This document shows, piece after piece, positions 21,856-31,570 of a stretch of DNA of 64,000 nucleotides; the stretch's first letter is position 1; each line of letters starts with the position of its first letter. The DNA is from Limnephilus marmoratus (lineage: Eukaryota; Arthropoda; Insecta; Trichoptera; Limnephilidae). The position numbers and the translations under genes were made by a program. The DNA lies in contig OU862910.1 of the NCBI GenBank assembly GCA_917880885.1, positions 49,529,285 through 49,593,284 of the forward strand. The letters are read 5' to 3'. The notes under the pieces were generated by a model. The model was not told the origin of the DNA. It did not search any database and worked only from the letters and a program-made list of their open reading frames with translations.

Positions 21856-22718
21856 GATTATTATATAATGCCTGTTGTATGCTGATGATGCGGTGCTGAT
21901 ATCTAACAGTATGGAAGATCTACAGTCTCTCGTGTCAAGGATGAACGAAGTATGTATGAAGAATGAGTTAATGATGAATGTAAGTAAGTCTAACGTCATG
22001 GTGTTTGAAAGAGAAAGTACGAAAACAGTATGCAATATAGTTGTGAATGATGAATACTTGGAGCAGGTGGATGAGTTTGTTTATTTGGGAAGTATGTTTA
22101 CGAGAGATGGGAAGGCTGATAGAGATATTGAAAGAAGGGCTCTATTAATGGAGGACTGAACGCCGTTGGCACCAACAAAAAACTGTCCAAAGACGCGAAA
22201 CTAGCCGTCCATAATGGAGTACTGGTACCTACCCTGATGTATGGCAGTGAGGCATGGAACTGGCAGAGGAAGGATGAAAGTAGACTGAACGCTATAGAAA
22301 TGAGATTCCTGAGGCGTATGTGTGGTAAAACCATGTACGATCGTGTGAGAAATGTGGAAATCCGCAAAGAATGCAAGGCTGATGTAAGCGTAATGAGTAA
22401 GATCAAGAAAGGAACGCTCCGATAGTTTGAGCATGTAGAGCGAATGAACGAGGAAAGGAGTGTAAGGAGAATATATGACGCAAATGTGAATGGTAGAAGA
22501 AGTCGAGGACGCCCAAGAAAGACATGGCATGACCAAGTGAATCAGATTCTTGAGTCGGGCCATCTCAAGAGTCAGAATAATAGAAGAGAATGTATGAGAC
22601 GTTGTATGAATGTAAACGAGGCAAGGAATGTGTGCCAAGACCGGGATGTTTGGCGGTCCGTCCTCTCTGCCTACCCCTGCGGGGAAACGGCGTGATGGTT
22701 AGTTAGTTAGTTATTATA
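21856..22718 (+). pseudogene. LINE family L6 (GRPRKTW type), 5'-truncated and frameshifted
   Basis: The plus strand starts at the RT active site YADDAVLIS (about residue 2 of the 21875 ORF), then VDEFVYLGSMFTRDGK. Near 22140 a deletion with frame change removes part of the 'ERR...' block. Reading resumes LAVHNGVLVPTLMYGSEAWN and MRFLRRMCGKTMYDRVR, has one stop at 22423 (R-stop-FEHVERMNEERS), and ends RGRPRKTWHDQVNQILESGH, then VCQDRDVWRSVLSAYPCGE. The tail is (TTAG)n at 22699-22713. Other tails of this family lie at 23590, 30640, 40812, 61115 and 63068. The endonuclease and upstream RT are missing. Confidence 0.85.
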
Positions 22719-23225
22719 TAATCAAAGGTTTATTGTTATTTTTGTGATTGTTTGTTTTAATTATGATATTAATAATTTTCATTTATCTTAAAATACCGTC
22801 GTAAAATTGTATTACCTCACACTTATGTAGATATTATAAATTACTTCAGACCCAAAATTAGTTTTGTAACTCATTGGGATTGCTCTATGAAAGATTCGAA
22901 CGCCACTGTGTTGCCATCTACACATCTACATAAGTAGGTACTTTGTGGCGGGTAGGTACTAATAAGGGGGGAAATTATTATGAAAGACGAGCCGCTTCAG
23001 AATCTGTCACTTGTAATAAATATCTCACAACCACGGGATCGTTATTGCCCCTTTGTTTACGTTGTAAATTGGTGCGGCATTTTCATATGAAAGGTTTTTA
23101 TTTTGACAAGTTATTCATCAACACGTACATCGTGGTACTTATAATCAGATACATAGCCATACAAATGCGTGTGTGTGTGTTTTTTTTTTCTACGTTGAAT
23201 TCTGACTTCGCTATACACACGATTG
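22719..23225. other. Unassigned DNA
   Basis: No gene or repeat recognised. Confidence 0.4.
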
Positions 23226-23580
23226 TGGAATATGGGTTTGCCCTCACCAATAGAAAGAATTAGTAATATTTATTTAATAACTACTGAGTACCCGGCATGC
23301 GTTGCAATGCCACTCAAAGAAAGTGTTTGTGTTTTAATTCTGTTTATTGAAGTCCTTTTGGGTATGCACTATTTTCCGTCTGGTGCGTACACGAATAAAT
23401 ATAAGGTTGACCGACCCATGAGCAGACCATATACATCTGTCAGTATGAGAAGCACGGATTTTCCAAATTTACACCCTGCTTTCCCCTATCGTTACTTTAT
23501 ATCCATTGCAATTTCTCCCTCTGCCCTTCCCTCTCACCAATGGGTCCTTCCCCATGCTGGTGGAAAGGGATGCTTAAATG
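23226..23580 (-). mobile_element. Helitron-like fragment
   Basis: On plus, GAGTACCCGGCATGCGTTGC (23286-23305) followed by AATGCCACT is the reverse complement of the Helitron 3' module GCATTGCAACGC...GCCGGGTACCAGCTAG. The terminal CTAG has decayed. A pyrimidine-rich stretch at 23470-23560 is consistent with the GA-rich interior of the family read from the other strand. The far end is not defined. Confidence 0.45.
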
Positions 23581-23589
23581 ATTTTCGTT

Positions 23590-23853
23590 TGTAGAGCGAA
23601 TGAACAAAAAAATGTGTGTAAGGGAAACGTATGGCGCGAATATGAACGTCAGATGAAGTCGGGGACGCCCGATTAAGAGATGGCACGATCAAGTAAACCA
23701 AATACTTGAGCCTGACGAAGTATGTGTATGAGACTTCGTATGAATACGAATGAAGCAAAAATGTGTTCCAATACCGAGTTGTTTGTTTGGCGGTCCATCT
23801 TCTCTGCCTAACTTTCGGAGAACGGCGTGATGGATAGTTAATTGGTTATGGCC
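23590..23853 (+). pseudogene. LINE L6 C-terminal tail, decayed
   Basis: GTAGAGCGAATGAACAAAAA, AGTCGGGGACGCCC and TTTGGCGGTCCATC, ending near GGCGTGATGG, follow the L6 consensus seen at 22430-22700, with several indels and stops. Only about the last 80 codons are represented. Confidence 0.65.
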
Positions 23854-23964
23854 TCTTTTAGCTTTAAAAAAAGGGGGTGAAAAAGCTGCCGACTTCTACG
23901 CAGCAAAATAATCAAATACGAACAAATTACAACAATTATTGTTGAAAAAGAGCTGATACTTTAT

Positions 23965-24090
23965 GTACCTATTGTCTGTATCACATTGTAGGATCAAGAG
24001 AGAGCAGTGCGCGCGCACGTTTTCTTCCTCTCTTCCTATCACATAGATGGAGCTTTTTTCCTTCAGTCGTGTGGTCGTGTGGTCGTTTTT
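23965..24090 (+). mobile_element. Fragment of the 19586-19935 MITE
   Basis: Shares TATTGTCTGTATCACA, CAGTGCGCGCGCAC and TCTCTTCCTATCA plus GATGGAGCT with 19838-19915. No terminal repeat on the left. Confidence 0.6.
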
Positions 24091-24480
24091 TCAATCAATT
24101 CAATGTTATAACAACATGCTAATCGATTACCGTGCCGTCTTCAGGGAAAATGTTGACATATTCATATCCATCATTTTACCAATAATTATTATCTACTTAT
24201 AAAACAAACAGCGTCCTTGAGGTGATTTTTCACAAAAAACGGCGCAATGCAAAATATCTTATTATTAGTATTATTTTAATCACTTAATATAAAATATCTA
24301 ATTTAGGACAATGTTTTAGCAGTACCTATCATATTGAAAAAAGTTAGTAGGTACCACGTACCACTGGTAGCACCAACCTCTTTGCATATTTTAGTAAAAA
24401 AAACATTCCTTTTTGTTCACACTTTCTGTTTCGATCAGGATTATTAATAATATAATTTAAGAGTTAATACAATACGGCAC

Positions 24481-24774
24481 TATTTAATTAAATGAAGACA
24501 ATATAAGCGAAACTCAATCGAAAATCTGGAAACAGAAAAATCAGAAAAAGATATTGATACCTCTGAGACTCGAACCCAGGACCTCTTGCTGAAGTATGAT
24601 GCAGTTAAAAATGACCGAATTTGATATCGACACCGTGGCGCAGTGGTTAGCTCGTTTGCCCGGAAAGCAAGAGGTCCTGGGTTCGAGTCCCAGAGGTGTC
24701 AATATCTTTTTCTGATTTTTCTGTTTCCAGATTTCCGATTGAGTTTCGCTTATATTATCTTTATTTAATTAAAT
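24481..24774. mobile_element. Head-to-head inverted pair of SINE family 2 sequences
   Basis: The arms 24481-24590 and 24666-24774 are inverted copies of each other with only a few mismatches over about 110 bp. The right arm runs from AGCAAGAGGTCCTGGGTTCG through CTGATTTTTCTGTTTCCAGA to a TTTAATTAAA end. The 75-bp spacer supplies the 5' half of a tRNA-like sequence (24629-24701). Further single copies of the body occur at 58050-58225 and 58455-58590. Confidence 0.75.
24629..24701 (+). other. tRNA-like sequence at the axis of the inverted pair
   Basis: GACACC...GGTGTC pairs as acceptor (6 bp plus a mismatch), with A box TGGCGCAGTGG and B box GGTTCGAGTCC. The anticodon loop is CCGGAAA, with C instead of the universal U33, and the seventh acceptor pair fails. 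It is probably a SINE head or tRNA pseudogene, not a working tRNA. Confidence 0.6.
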
Positions 24775-25219
24775 ATTACAAATTGAGGTTTTACTCATAA
24801 AGTAAAAATAAAAATAAAATACGGTATCTACTATTTATTCATCAATTTAAAAGGCGCCTGCACGACGACAAAAAGCCATTAAAATCAATGGGCACTAACA
24901 ATGTCTAATAATCATAAAAAAAACTAAATACAAATAAGAAAATTTCACGATAGTTTTTGATAGCATCTTGTCATGTAAACATGTCCTTTGTCGGGACAAA
25001 TAAATCCATAACAGTATACGTAAAAATAGGTACTTTGAAGACGCGTTGATAATTTAAAATAAACAAAACATTGGGATAGACGATAATTATTTAACTTTTT
25101 CTAGGTTTAATTTGTATAATCACGTTGATTTAATATAATTCAATGACAGGTCCTGTGAGAAAAAAGTATACCATTTTGTATTAGAAATGCTTTGATCTGT
25201 AGCGCAGGGCTGCAGACAG
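24775..25219. other. Unassigned DNA
   Basis: Nothing recognised. Confidence 0.4.
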
Positions 25220-25670
25220 GGCTGTATCGAGGATTGAGAGGTCTTGAGGCCATAGCATGAGGAAGAGGAAGACCACTCGCCAAAAGAAGGCCCATTTCAG
25301 ATATGATCTCCCTGTTTAAAATCATAAACAACATGTATGATTCATTTGTAATTAATCAAATTAATCTTAATATAAGGCCGAAACCTTTTGGATCGACACT
25401 TACCGTATTAATACAAGTTTCTTCAAACCAACCTCGAGAATGACTCGGTTATACAATAAATATTGCTAACATGAAGACTTACATGTATTTTCAAACTCAA
25501 TTGCTACCTTCAGAAAGAAATTATACTTACTTATCCCTGATAATCTCCTCACCTAGAGCTATAAAATGTGTATAAATGTATGTATAAGTTCATGTGTGAA
25601 TATATTTTGTAATTGTGGATCCTTCTTGTATTATGTATGTACTTTATTATTACGTATTACAACTAATTAA
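25220..25670 (+). pseudogene. Decayed LINE (L3-like) C-terminal fragment
   Basis: The plus frame from 25308 reads ISLFKIINNMYDSFVINQIN, then LNIRPKPFGSTLT, before a stop near 25444. This parallels MLYKIVNNRVDSNLVNQINL and YARPKSTRTHNIF in the copy at 48638-49460 and KIIHNEIDCPELLSQINFN in L3. Only the post-RT region remains and the frame is broken on both sides. A T/A-rich 3' UTR probably follows to about 25670. Confidence 0.6.
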
Positions 25671-25779
25671 GAATGTTGTGATGAATGATGTGCTCACCTT
25701 TCATTGGAATTACCAGTGTAACCATATTAAAATTGTTAACTAAAATGTAATAATTATAAGTGATATATTCTGTTAGAAC

Positions 25780-25918
25780 TGTGTGAGGACAGGATGGGGC
25801 TACCACGGACAGAGGCCGAACAATTAGCACAAGACAGGGACATATGGTGGAGCCTTGTCGATGCAATGGGTCCCCGACCCGAATAGGATAAGGGGAAGAA
25901 GATGATGATGATGATATT
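25780..25918 (+). pseudogene. LINE L6-like tail with (GAT)n end
   Basis: TEAEQLAQDRDIWWSLVDAM then GPRPE-stop is the terminal motif of an RTE-like LINE ORF. It is followed by a short 3' UTR and (GAT)5 at about 25903-25916. The rest of the ORF is missing. Confidence 0.6.
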
Positions 25919-26327
25919 CTGTTAGCGAGCCAACAAATAAATAAAAATAAAAATTTTAAAATAAAAAGATGAATAAAAACGCTTAATTTTCAAATGCAGA
26001 AATTCGCTTCAACGAAATTTCCTTTCGATGAAATGGAATGGCGATATACGATGACAGGCAGTGTAAAACAGACAGATCTCGTGTTCTAAATGGGCTAGAA
26101 TCAAGAGTAACTAAGTCGTGCCTATTGGCTACAGGGTTTCTTTCAAAACGACAAGGAAGGCACTTCTAGTGTATATTATCTATTCACTGCACAGTACACA
26201 GGTAAACTTATCGGAAATTTTATGGTTGTAAAATTTTGATGTACTTATATAATTGAATCAATAAACGATAGTGAAATGTGTCCATTCTCTAGGCCGCACT
26301 GTTAATTTATTATATTATAATTATTAA
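25919..26327. other. Unassigned DNA
   Basis: Nothing recognised. Confidence 0.4.
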
Positions 26328-26420
26328 CAGTGATGGCCACTGCAACGCTTTCCAAAACGTTGGCTAAAGAAGGAGGTAACGCAACACGGCATAATACCCC
26401 AAAAACAAATAACGAAAATA
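26328..26420 (+). repeat. Repeat H copy, degenerate hammerhead-like core
   Basis: GTGATGGCCACTGCAACGCT followed by TTCCAAAACGTTGGC keeps the family layout, but the CTGA start and GAAA are mutated. The downstream body AAAGAAGGAGGTAACGCAAC and CCCCAAAAACAAATAACG is well preserved. Confidence 0.65.
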
Positions 26421-26463
26421 TTATAATTATGCTTATTGCTGAGAGTGTTCAATTAATACAAGT

Positions 26464-26537
26464 TGTTAAGAAATTAAAGTTGATATTTAGTTGAGCAAGG
26501 GTTGAAATGTTTCTCCGCTTTTAACAAAGAGGTCAGG
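26464..26537. repeat. Left arm of perfect 74-bp inverted repeat
   Basis: Reverse complement of 29510-29583 with no mismatch. It includes the last codons and stop of the truncated BEL ORF (VKSGETFQPLLN-stop). Confidence 0.9.
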
Positions 26538-28547
26538 ATTTGAAGAAAATTTTCTTTGCAAATTGCAAAGTCTCTTTTCTGCCATAGGCAGTGTTTCGCC
26601 TAACTGTTTAACACAGGGGCGCTGCGGTAAGCTTACCATAAAACGACCTTCGTCATTTCTTTTATGCGTGTCCTTGAACATTTCCTCGCACGCTCGCTCC
26701 TCATGGCTCCGGTGCTTCACCGGCGGGAATTCTTCTAATTTCCAGAAGTTTTCCATTTGTTTATGTAATATATTTAATGATAGGTGACAAGATTTTACTG
26801 GCCTTTTTGTTTTTGTTGTGACGATAGGTCCTGACACCAGCCACCCGAATTCCGTTCTCTGCAGTACAGGTCCTGAGTCTCCATTTCGTAGTTGATCTTG
26901 TTTCAAAATTTCCCAAAAGATTTCCGCTCCGAGTAGCATATCTATGGAGCCTGTTTCGTAGAAGGTAGGATCCGCTAACTGTAGACCATCAGGTACGCTA
27001 GCATCCTTTTTCTGAAAAGAAATTTGCGGCAGATTACTCGTTATTTCCTTCAAAACGAGACATTCTATGTCTCTTTCATAAGGTGAATAGCTTGAAAAAA
27101 TCCTTAAATTTACACTTTTCTTAATATTCAATATTCTGTTTTGTATTCCGGTAATCGGTATGTTTGCACTTTTGGGTTTTAATTGCAACCTAGCTTCGAA
27201 TTTCTCTGAGATAAAATTAGACTGCGCTCCGCTATCCAATAATACTCTTGCCTTAATTAAGTTTCCATTATTATTCAACACTTTAATAACGGCCGTAGAT
27301 AACAAAATAAAATTATTAGATACCTTCGCTGAATGATTGGTAACTAAAACTTCATTATTTGATGTTGATTGTGTATCATTATTCTGAGGAGACTTATTAT
27401 GAGATGAATTATCTATTTCCTTTTTTAAATGTAACAATGTATTGTGCGAATTATTTTCGCATATTCGACAGTTGTATTTACTTTTACATTCCTTTAGTTT
27501 ATGACCTAGGCACAAACATTTCAAGCAAGCACCTAAATGACGTATCTTTATAATTCGATCCTTAGCATTTAATATTAAGAATTTTTTACAATTATAAATC
27601 CTATGATCGCCTTTGCAAATAATACATTTTATCATTTGCGGCGTTAATGAAATCATAGCTTCCTTTCTGTACTTGACAGGGAATGTTTTATTTTGATTAA
27701 CCTTTGCTTCAGTAATCCCGGCAAATTCTAAAATCTGGACGCGATCTGATAAATATTTTATAAACTCCTTATATGTAGGTAGGTTATCTTTGGTTGCAAA
27801 TGTTTCCCAATGATTTCGAGTTTCGCTATCTAGTTTATGTGACAATAAATATATTAAAATAATATCCCAATTTTCGGTGGGTATATTTAAATTATTCAAC
27901 GATTTTAAATGTAATTCGGATTCATCAATAAGATTCCTTAATGCTGTGGAATTTTCAAATTTTATTTCAGGCAATTTGAATAATGCTTCCACGTGCTTAT
28001 GTATAATAAATTTTGTATTTTGGTATCGGCTGGTCAACATTTCCCAGGCCGTGTAATAATTGTCTTGGTGATTTGGCAATGATATCAATAATTTAGCCGC
28101 GTCACCTTCCAGGCATGATCGCAGATAATACAACTTTTGAATAATTTCTAAGGATGGGTTATTTTCAACCAGAGCTACAAAAGTATCTCTAAAATTTAAC
28201 CACTTTTCATAGGAGCCGTCGAATTTAGGCAACTCTAAAATAGGCAATCTAATATTGTGTGAAATTGCATTCGGAACCTTAATTAACAATTTATCTTTAG
28301 CCTTGGCAACAAGACTATAGTAGGAATTTTCAAATGCTTGCCTTTCCAATGGTTTAGCCAATTCGTCCGCTGAAAGCGCTTCAATTTGATCTTGGATTAT
28401 ATCGAAAGAATCTAAAATTGGTTCGAGTTTCTTTAACCTGACTTCAATTTCAGATTGCGACAAATTATTTCCTTGGATGTATTCGTTGAATCGAGTTAAT
28501 TTAGCTTTACAGATTCCCCTCTGGGCCACTAATGTTTTGAGATCCAT
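26487..28547 (-). CDS. BEL/Pao gag-protease polyprotein, truncated in RT
   Basis: 686 codons, ATG at 28547. Residues about 100-275 form the gag domain typical of BEL elements (LPKFDGSYEKWLNFRDTF, then LRSCLEGDAAKLL). Zinc-knuckle-like clusters follow at 308-320 (CIICKGDHRIYNC), 341-354 (CLKCLCLGHKLKEC) and 360 onward (CRIC). The aspartic protease motif LLDSGAQSNFIS is at 437-448. Residues about 604-650 (FWKLEEFPPV, NDEGRFMVSLP) are the start of the reverse transcriptase domain, which then stops before any catalytic residues. The product would package and process RNA in a virus-like particle. This copy cannot reverse transcribe by itself. Confidence 0.9.
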   Translation of the reverse strand: MDLKTLVAQRGICKAKLTRFNEYIQGNNLSQSEIEVRLKKLEPILDSFDIIQDQIEALSADELAKPLERQAFENSYYSLVAKAKDKLLIKVPNAISHNIRLPILELPKFDGSYEKWLNFRDTFVALVENNPSLEIIQKLYYLRSCLEGDAAKLLISLPNHQDNYYTAWEMLTSRYQNTKFIIHKHVEALFKLPEIKFENSTALRNLIDESELHLKSLNNLNIPTENWDIILIYLLSHKLDSETRNHWETFATKDNLPTYKEFIKYLSDRVQILEFAGITEAKVNQNKTFPVKYRKEAMISLTPQMIKCIICKGDHRIYNCKKFLILNAKDRIIKIRHLGACLKCLCLGHKLKECKSKYNCRICENNSHNTLLHLKKEIDNSSHNKSPQNNDTQSTSNNEVLVTNHSAKVSNNFILLSTAVIKVLNNNGNLIKARVLLDSGAQSNFISEKFEARLQLKPKSANIPITGIQNRILNIKKSVNLRIFSSYSPYERDIECLVLKEITSNLPQISFQKKDASVPDGLQLADPTFYETGSIDMLLGAEIFWEILKQDQLRNGDSGPVLQRTEFGWLVSGPIVTTKTKRPVKSCHLSLNILHKQMENFWKLEEFPPVKHRSHEERACEEMFKDTHKRNDEGRFMVSLPQRPCVKQLGETLPMAEKRLCNLQRKFSSNPDLFVKSGETFQPLLN

Positions 28548-29200
28548 TTTTTAAATATCAAAAATAAGGTACTCACAGAACACAAACGTTAAATTATAAT
28601 CACTTGTAATTAATCACTACACGTGCACTGCCCTTGATCACAGAATTTTACTTATTAACCGATAAACGATGAATTTTAACCATGAAATGAATCTTATCTC
28701 GCAAAATGCCACAGCCCGTTAGCTGTCAAAATTAAGAATAATATTATTTGTTATTTGTTCCTACCGCGCATGCGTTAGGCTTACGGCTGCGTTTAAACAA
28801 CCGCCTCGCGGTAAAATTCGAATTTTTAACTTACGGATTTTCAAATAATCATTCGTAATTAATCATTTATGAAGTTTAAAATACTTTCTCAGTATTCTAA
28901 AACTTCTTTTTACATTGATGTAACAATTTTTATCGATTACTACAATGTTGCTGTTGGGTATGAAATCAATTTAACACCACAGCAATAATCAGCCCGTTTT
29001 TTTTAAATAAATTTAAAACAAACAAAGAAATACGGTTATGTACTCCTTCAATCATGCTCTCCTGCCTGGGAAAATAAGGTATATAGGAATGGGAATTGGT
29101 CACTTGCCCTTTTCTCTGAAGATCTCTCTTGATGAATGTTGAAGATGCTGGTTCTTTTATCACTCGCGATTCAATCGTTAATCCGGCTCGAAGGACCAAA
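28548..29200 (-). other. BEL/Pao leader with primer-binding site
   Basis: Immediately inside the LTR the minus strand reads TTTGGTCCTTCGAGCCGGAT (29200-29181), the position and style of BEL primer-binding sites. The remaining leader has no ORF of note. Confidence 0.65.
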
Positions 29201-29478
29201 TGTTAGGGTTTTGATTCGATTAATCAAATAATGTAAGTTTTTAGGTCTTCAAAAACTTCAACAAGAAATTCAAGGTAGATACAAAATTAATTTATTGGCA
29301 ATAATGTACAACAATTCCAATCCAAATAAATTATTAAATCCCCCCAACGGACTGATAATCTAACGTTTCCTTTTAAAGGCAAACTAATGCAGAAAGAGGT
29401 AGAAAATAATGAATTCATCCTATTTATAAATTTACAACAGGGTCCATTTGGGAGGGAAGACTATAGCCAACCCTGACA
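29201..29478 (-). repeat. BEL/Pao 5' LTR (278 bp)
   Basis: On minus it starts TGTCAGGGTT and ends AACCCTAACA, giving TG...CA termini with an imperfect 10-bp inverted repeat. A TATAAATA-like box lies at about 29423-29430 and AATAAATTAA near 29287-29298, consistent with promoter and polyadenylation signals. Only one LTR is present in the window. Confidence 0.75.
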
Positions 29479-29509
29479 TCTATGTGTAAATCCTCGAACC
29501 ACAACTATG

Positions 29510-29583
29510 CCTGACCTCTTTGTTAAAAGCGGAGAAACATTTCAACCCTTGCTCAACTAAATATCAACTTTAATTTCTTAACA
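29510..29583. repeat. Right arm of perfect 74-bp inverted repeat
   Basis: A pol-end segment in the opposite orientation to the BEL element, 31 bp outside its LTR. Identical to the reverse complement of 26464-26537. Confidence 0.9.
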
Positions 29584-29599
29584 CAAGTAGTAATAATAA

Positions 29600-30425
29600 T
29601 AAATACACTATTTAAAACCAAACGTATGTTGACAAACTTTCGTCAAACAAATGGTTGGGTATTGGAGAGTTGAGCGCAGAAATAGAAGGATTTATGCTTG
29701 CCATTCAAGATAGAGTCATTTGTACTAAAAATTATAGAAAGCATATAATCAAAGATATAAATCAAATTGATGATTTATGTAGAAAGTGTTTGGCTTTTCC
29801 CGAAACTATAGAACATATTATATCGGGATGTTCTATATTAGCGCCGTCCGAGTATACATTTAGGCACAATCAGGTTTTAAAAATAATTCACCAAAGTTTG
29901 GTAATTAAACATAACTTGATTGATTGCCGTAATGTAGTACCATATTATGAATACGAACCAAATTCATTTATAGAAAATGAATTTTATAAAATATATTATG
30001 ATAAAACTATACTAACAGACAGAACAATTAGTCATAATAGACCTGATATAGTTTTACATGACAAAATTAAAAAAATAACTTATATCATTGATGTAGCTAT
30101 TCTAAATTCCTGTAATATTCAAAAAACTGTTTCTGAAAAAATTAGAAAATACACAGATTTAGGAAATGAGATTAAAAGAATTTGGCATTCTCGGACTATA
30201 AAAATATTACCATTTGTTATTTCGGCCACTGGCATAATACCTAGGAATCTGATTCAAAATTTAAGCATATTAGATTTATCAAAGAATTTGTATATAAAAA
30301 TGCAAAAATCAGTAATTTTAAATACATGTAGGATTACAAAAGATTTTTTTAATATTTATATTGAGGGATCAGTAGGATTTATAGGTTCAATTAGAAATGC
30401 CACAGAGCCGAACCCTCTGATATGA
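29600..30425 (+). pseudogene. LINE C-terminal region with CCHC knuckle and restriction-like nuclease motif
   Basis: An open frame continues from about 29620 to the stop at 30423. The called part (from 29655) encodes 256 residues. CRKC...H...C (C42, C45, H54, C59) is a CCHC zinc knuckle. Downstream, NRPDIVLHDK (128-137) and YIIDVAI (143-149) give the spacing of the PD...D nuclease core found at the C-terminus of site-specific R2/R4/Dong-type LINEs. In those elements this domain nicks the target DNA for target-primed reverse transcription. The RT domain is missing, so the copy is 5'-truncated. Downstream sequence to about 30545 may be 3' UTR. Clade assignment is inference. The frame is undamaged. 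Confidence 0.65.
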
Positions 30426-30639
30426 AAATATCTGGAGTCGGTGAATTATATTCCCATTTGGTCTCTAGTAGGTTGACATGTTGTTCTTGTATTATTTTGT
30501 ATTTATAATACTTATATAGTGCAATTGCATAGCGTGGGTTGACTAGATGATCATTTGGGGAAGTGTGTGAAAGGGTTTAGTTTTTCCTGTGGGGAAAATT
30601 TAACCCGGACATTTAAATCTGGTGCGTAAAATGAACACA

Positions 30640-30960
30640 AAGGGACGCTCAGATGATTTGTGCATGTAGAGCGAATGAACGAAGAAAGGATTGTAAATTG
30701 TAAGTAGACTATATGACGCAAATATGAATGGTAAGAGAAGTCGGGGACGTCCCAGAAAGACATGGTACGATCAATTATTTATGATCTCTTGACGTGGCCC
30801 GACTACAGTATCTGTAGTCGGGCCACGTCAAGAGTCAGAATGTAAGAGAATATGTATGTGAAGGAGGCAAGGAGTGTGTGGTGTGTGCCAATACCAAGTT
30901 ATTCAGCGATCCGTCCTCTCTATGTACCCAATCACATGGATATAAAATGATCATTCTTTT
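30640..30960 (+). pseudogene. LINE L6 C-terminal tail with internal perfect hairpin
   Basis: GGACGCTCAGATGATTTGTG then CATGTAGAGCGAATGAACG, AGTCGGGGACGTCCCAGAAA and TCCGTCCTCTCTA follow the L6 consensus. The 'CTTGAGTCGGGCCA' segment has been duplicated in inverted orientation (30786-30834). Frame is lost. Confidence 0.7.
30786..30834. repeat. Perfect 23-bp hairpin
   Basis: CTCTTGACGTGGCCCGACTA + CAG, loop TAT, then the exact reverse complement. It lies inside the L6 tail and arose from an inverted duplication of family sequence. Confidence 0.9.
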
Positions 30961-31568
30961 CCAAGAAGGATCCAAACATTCCAAACACGATTGAACTTTT
31001 TTTTGCAAAATGTAAAATTAAATTTCTGGAAAATTTCATTATTTTTTAAGGTTTCTAAAGTCTGAATCTTTTTTTCCAGGATGACATAAATTAGACATTC
31101 CTAATCATTAAAAAAAATCATTAAAGAAAGATCCTAGTGATCTTTTCGGCATTTTATTCATAGCTGATACTAATTTCCGAAGCATTTTCATTGGGCGTTT
31201 TGGGACTAATCTGCCCCTGAATCTGCATTTCACCTACTAGTGCCAGTAAGTAAACAGAAGACACGATCCCAGAATATTGTGCACCCCTGATTACATAAAG
31301 AAGGTGATTTACCACGTTAGCGGTCAAAGTTGAACGCTGCAACGCGCCCTGAATGTGCTATGAGATTTCTGTTTACATTCACTGCAGCACACGGCACACG
31401 AACACGATGCACACAGTTGCAGCGCACACAGGGTTGCCACAATCAGACCTCGAACACACGATGCACACAACATAACAGATGCAACGGACCCAGGGTTGTC
31501 ACCATATTGTCACATTTGGGAAGGTTTTTTGTTGTTATTAGCTTGCCTATAATTATTGCATTTATCTA
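30961..31568. other. Unassigned DNA
   Basis: Contains two related stretches around 31385-31500 (GGCACACGAACACGATGCAC and GAACACACGATGCACACAAC with CAGGGTTG), a local imperfect duplication. No gene. Confidence 0.4.
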
Positions 31569-31570
31569 TA

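Larger units (their letters stand above)
26464..29478 (-). mobile_element. Truncated BEL/Pao LTR retrotransposon
   Basis: Minus-strand order: 5' LTR (29478-29201), primer-binding and leader region (29200-28548), gag-protease ORF (28547-26487) ending just inside reverse transcriptase, then an abrupt break. The rest of pol, including the RT catalytic core, RNase H, integrase and the 3' LTR, is missing, so the element is defective. The break coincides with one arm of a perfect 74-bp inverted repeat whose partner lies 31 bp beyond the LTR. The intact 686-codon frame suggests recent origin. Confidence 0.85.

Noticed and set aside
24629..24701. Functional tRNA (Ser-like GGA anticodon)
   Set aside because: C33 instead of U33, mismatch in the acceptor stem, no long variable arm as tRNA-Ser needs, and embedded in a SINE-like inverted repeat.
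26464..29478. Complete BEL/Pao element or intact retrovirus-like provirus
   Set aside because: Only one LTR, and pol is missing from early RT onward; no envelope-type ORF in the window.
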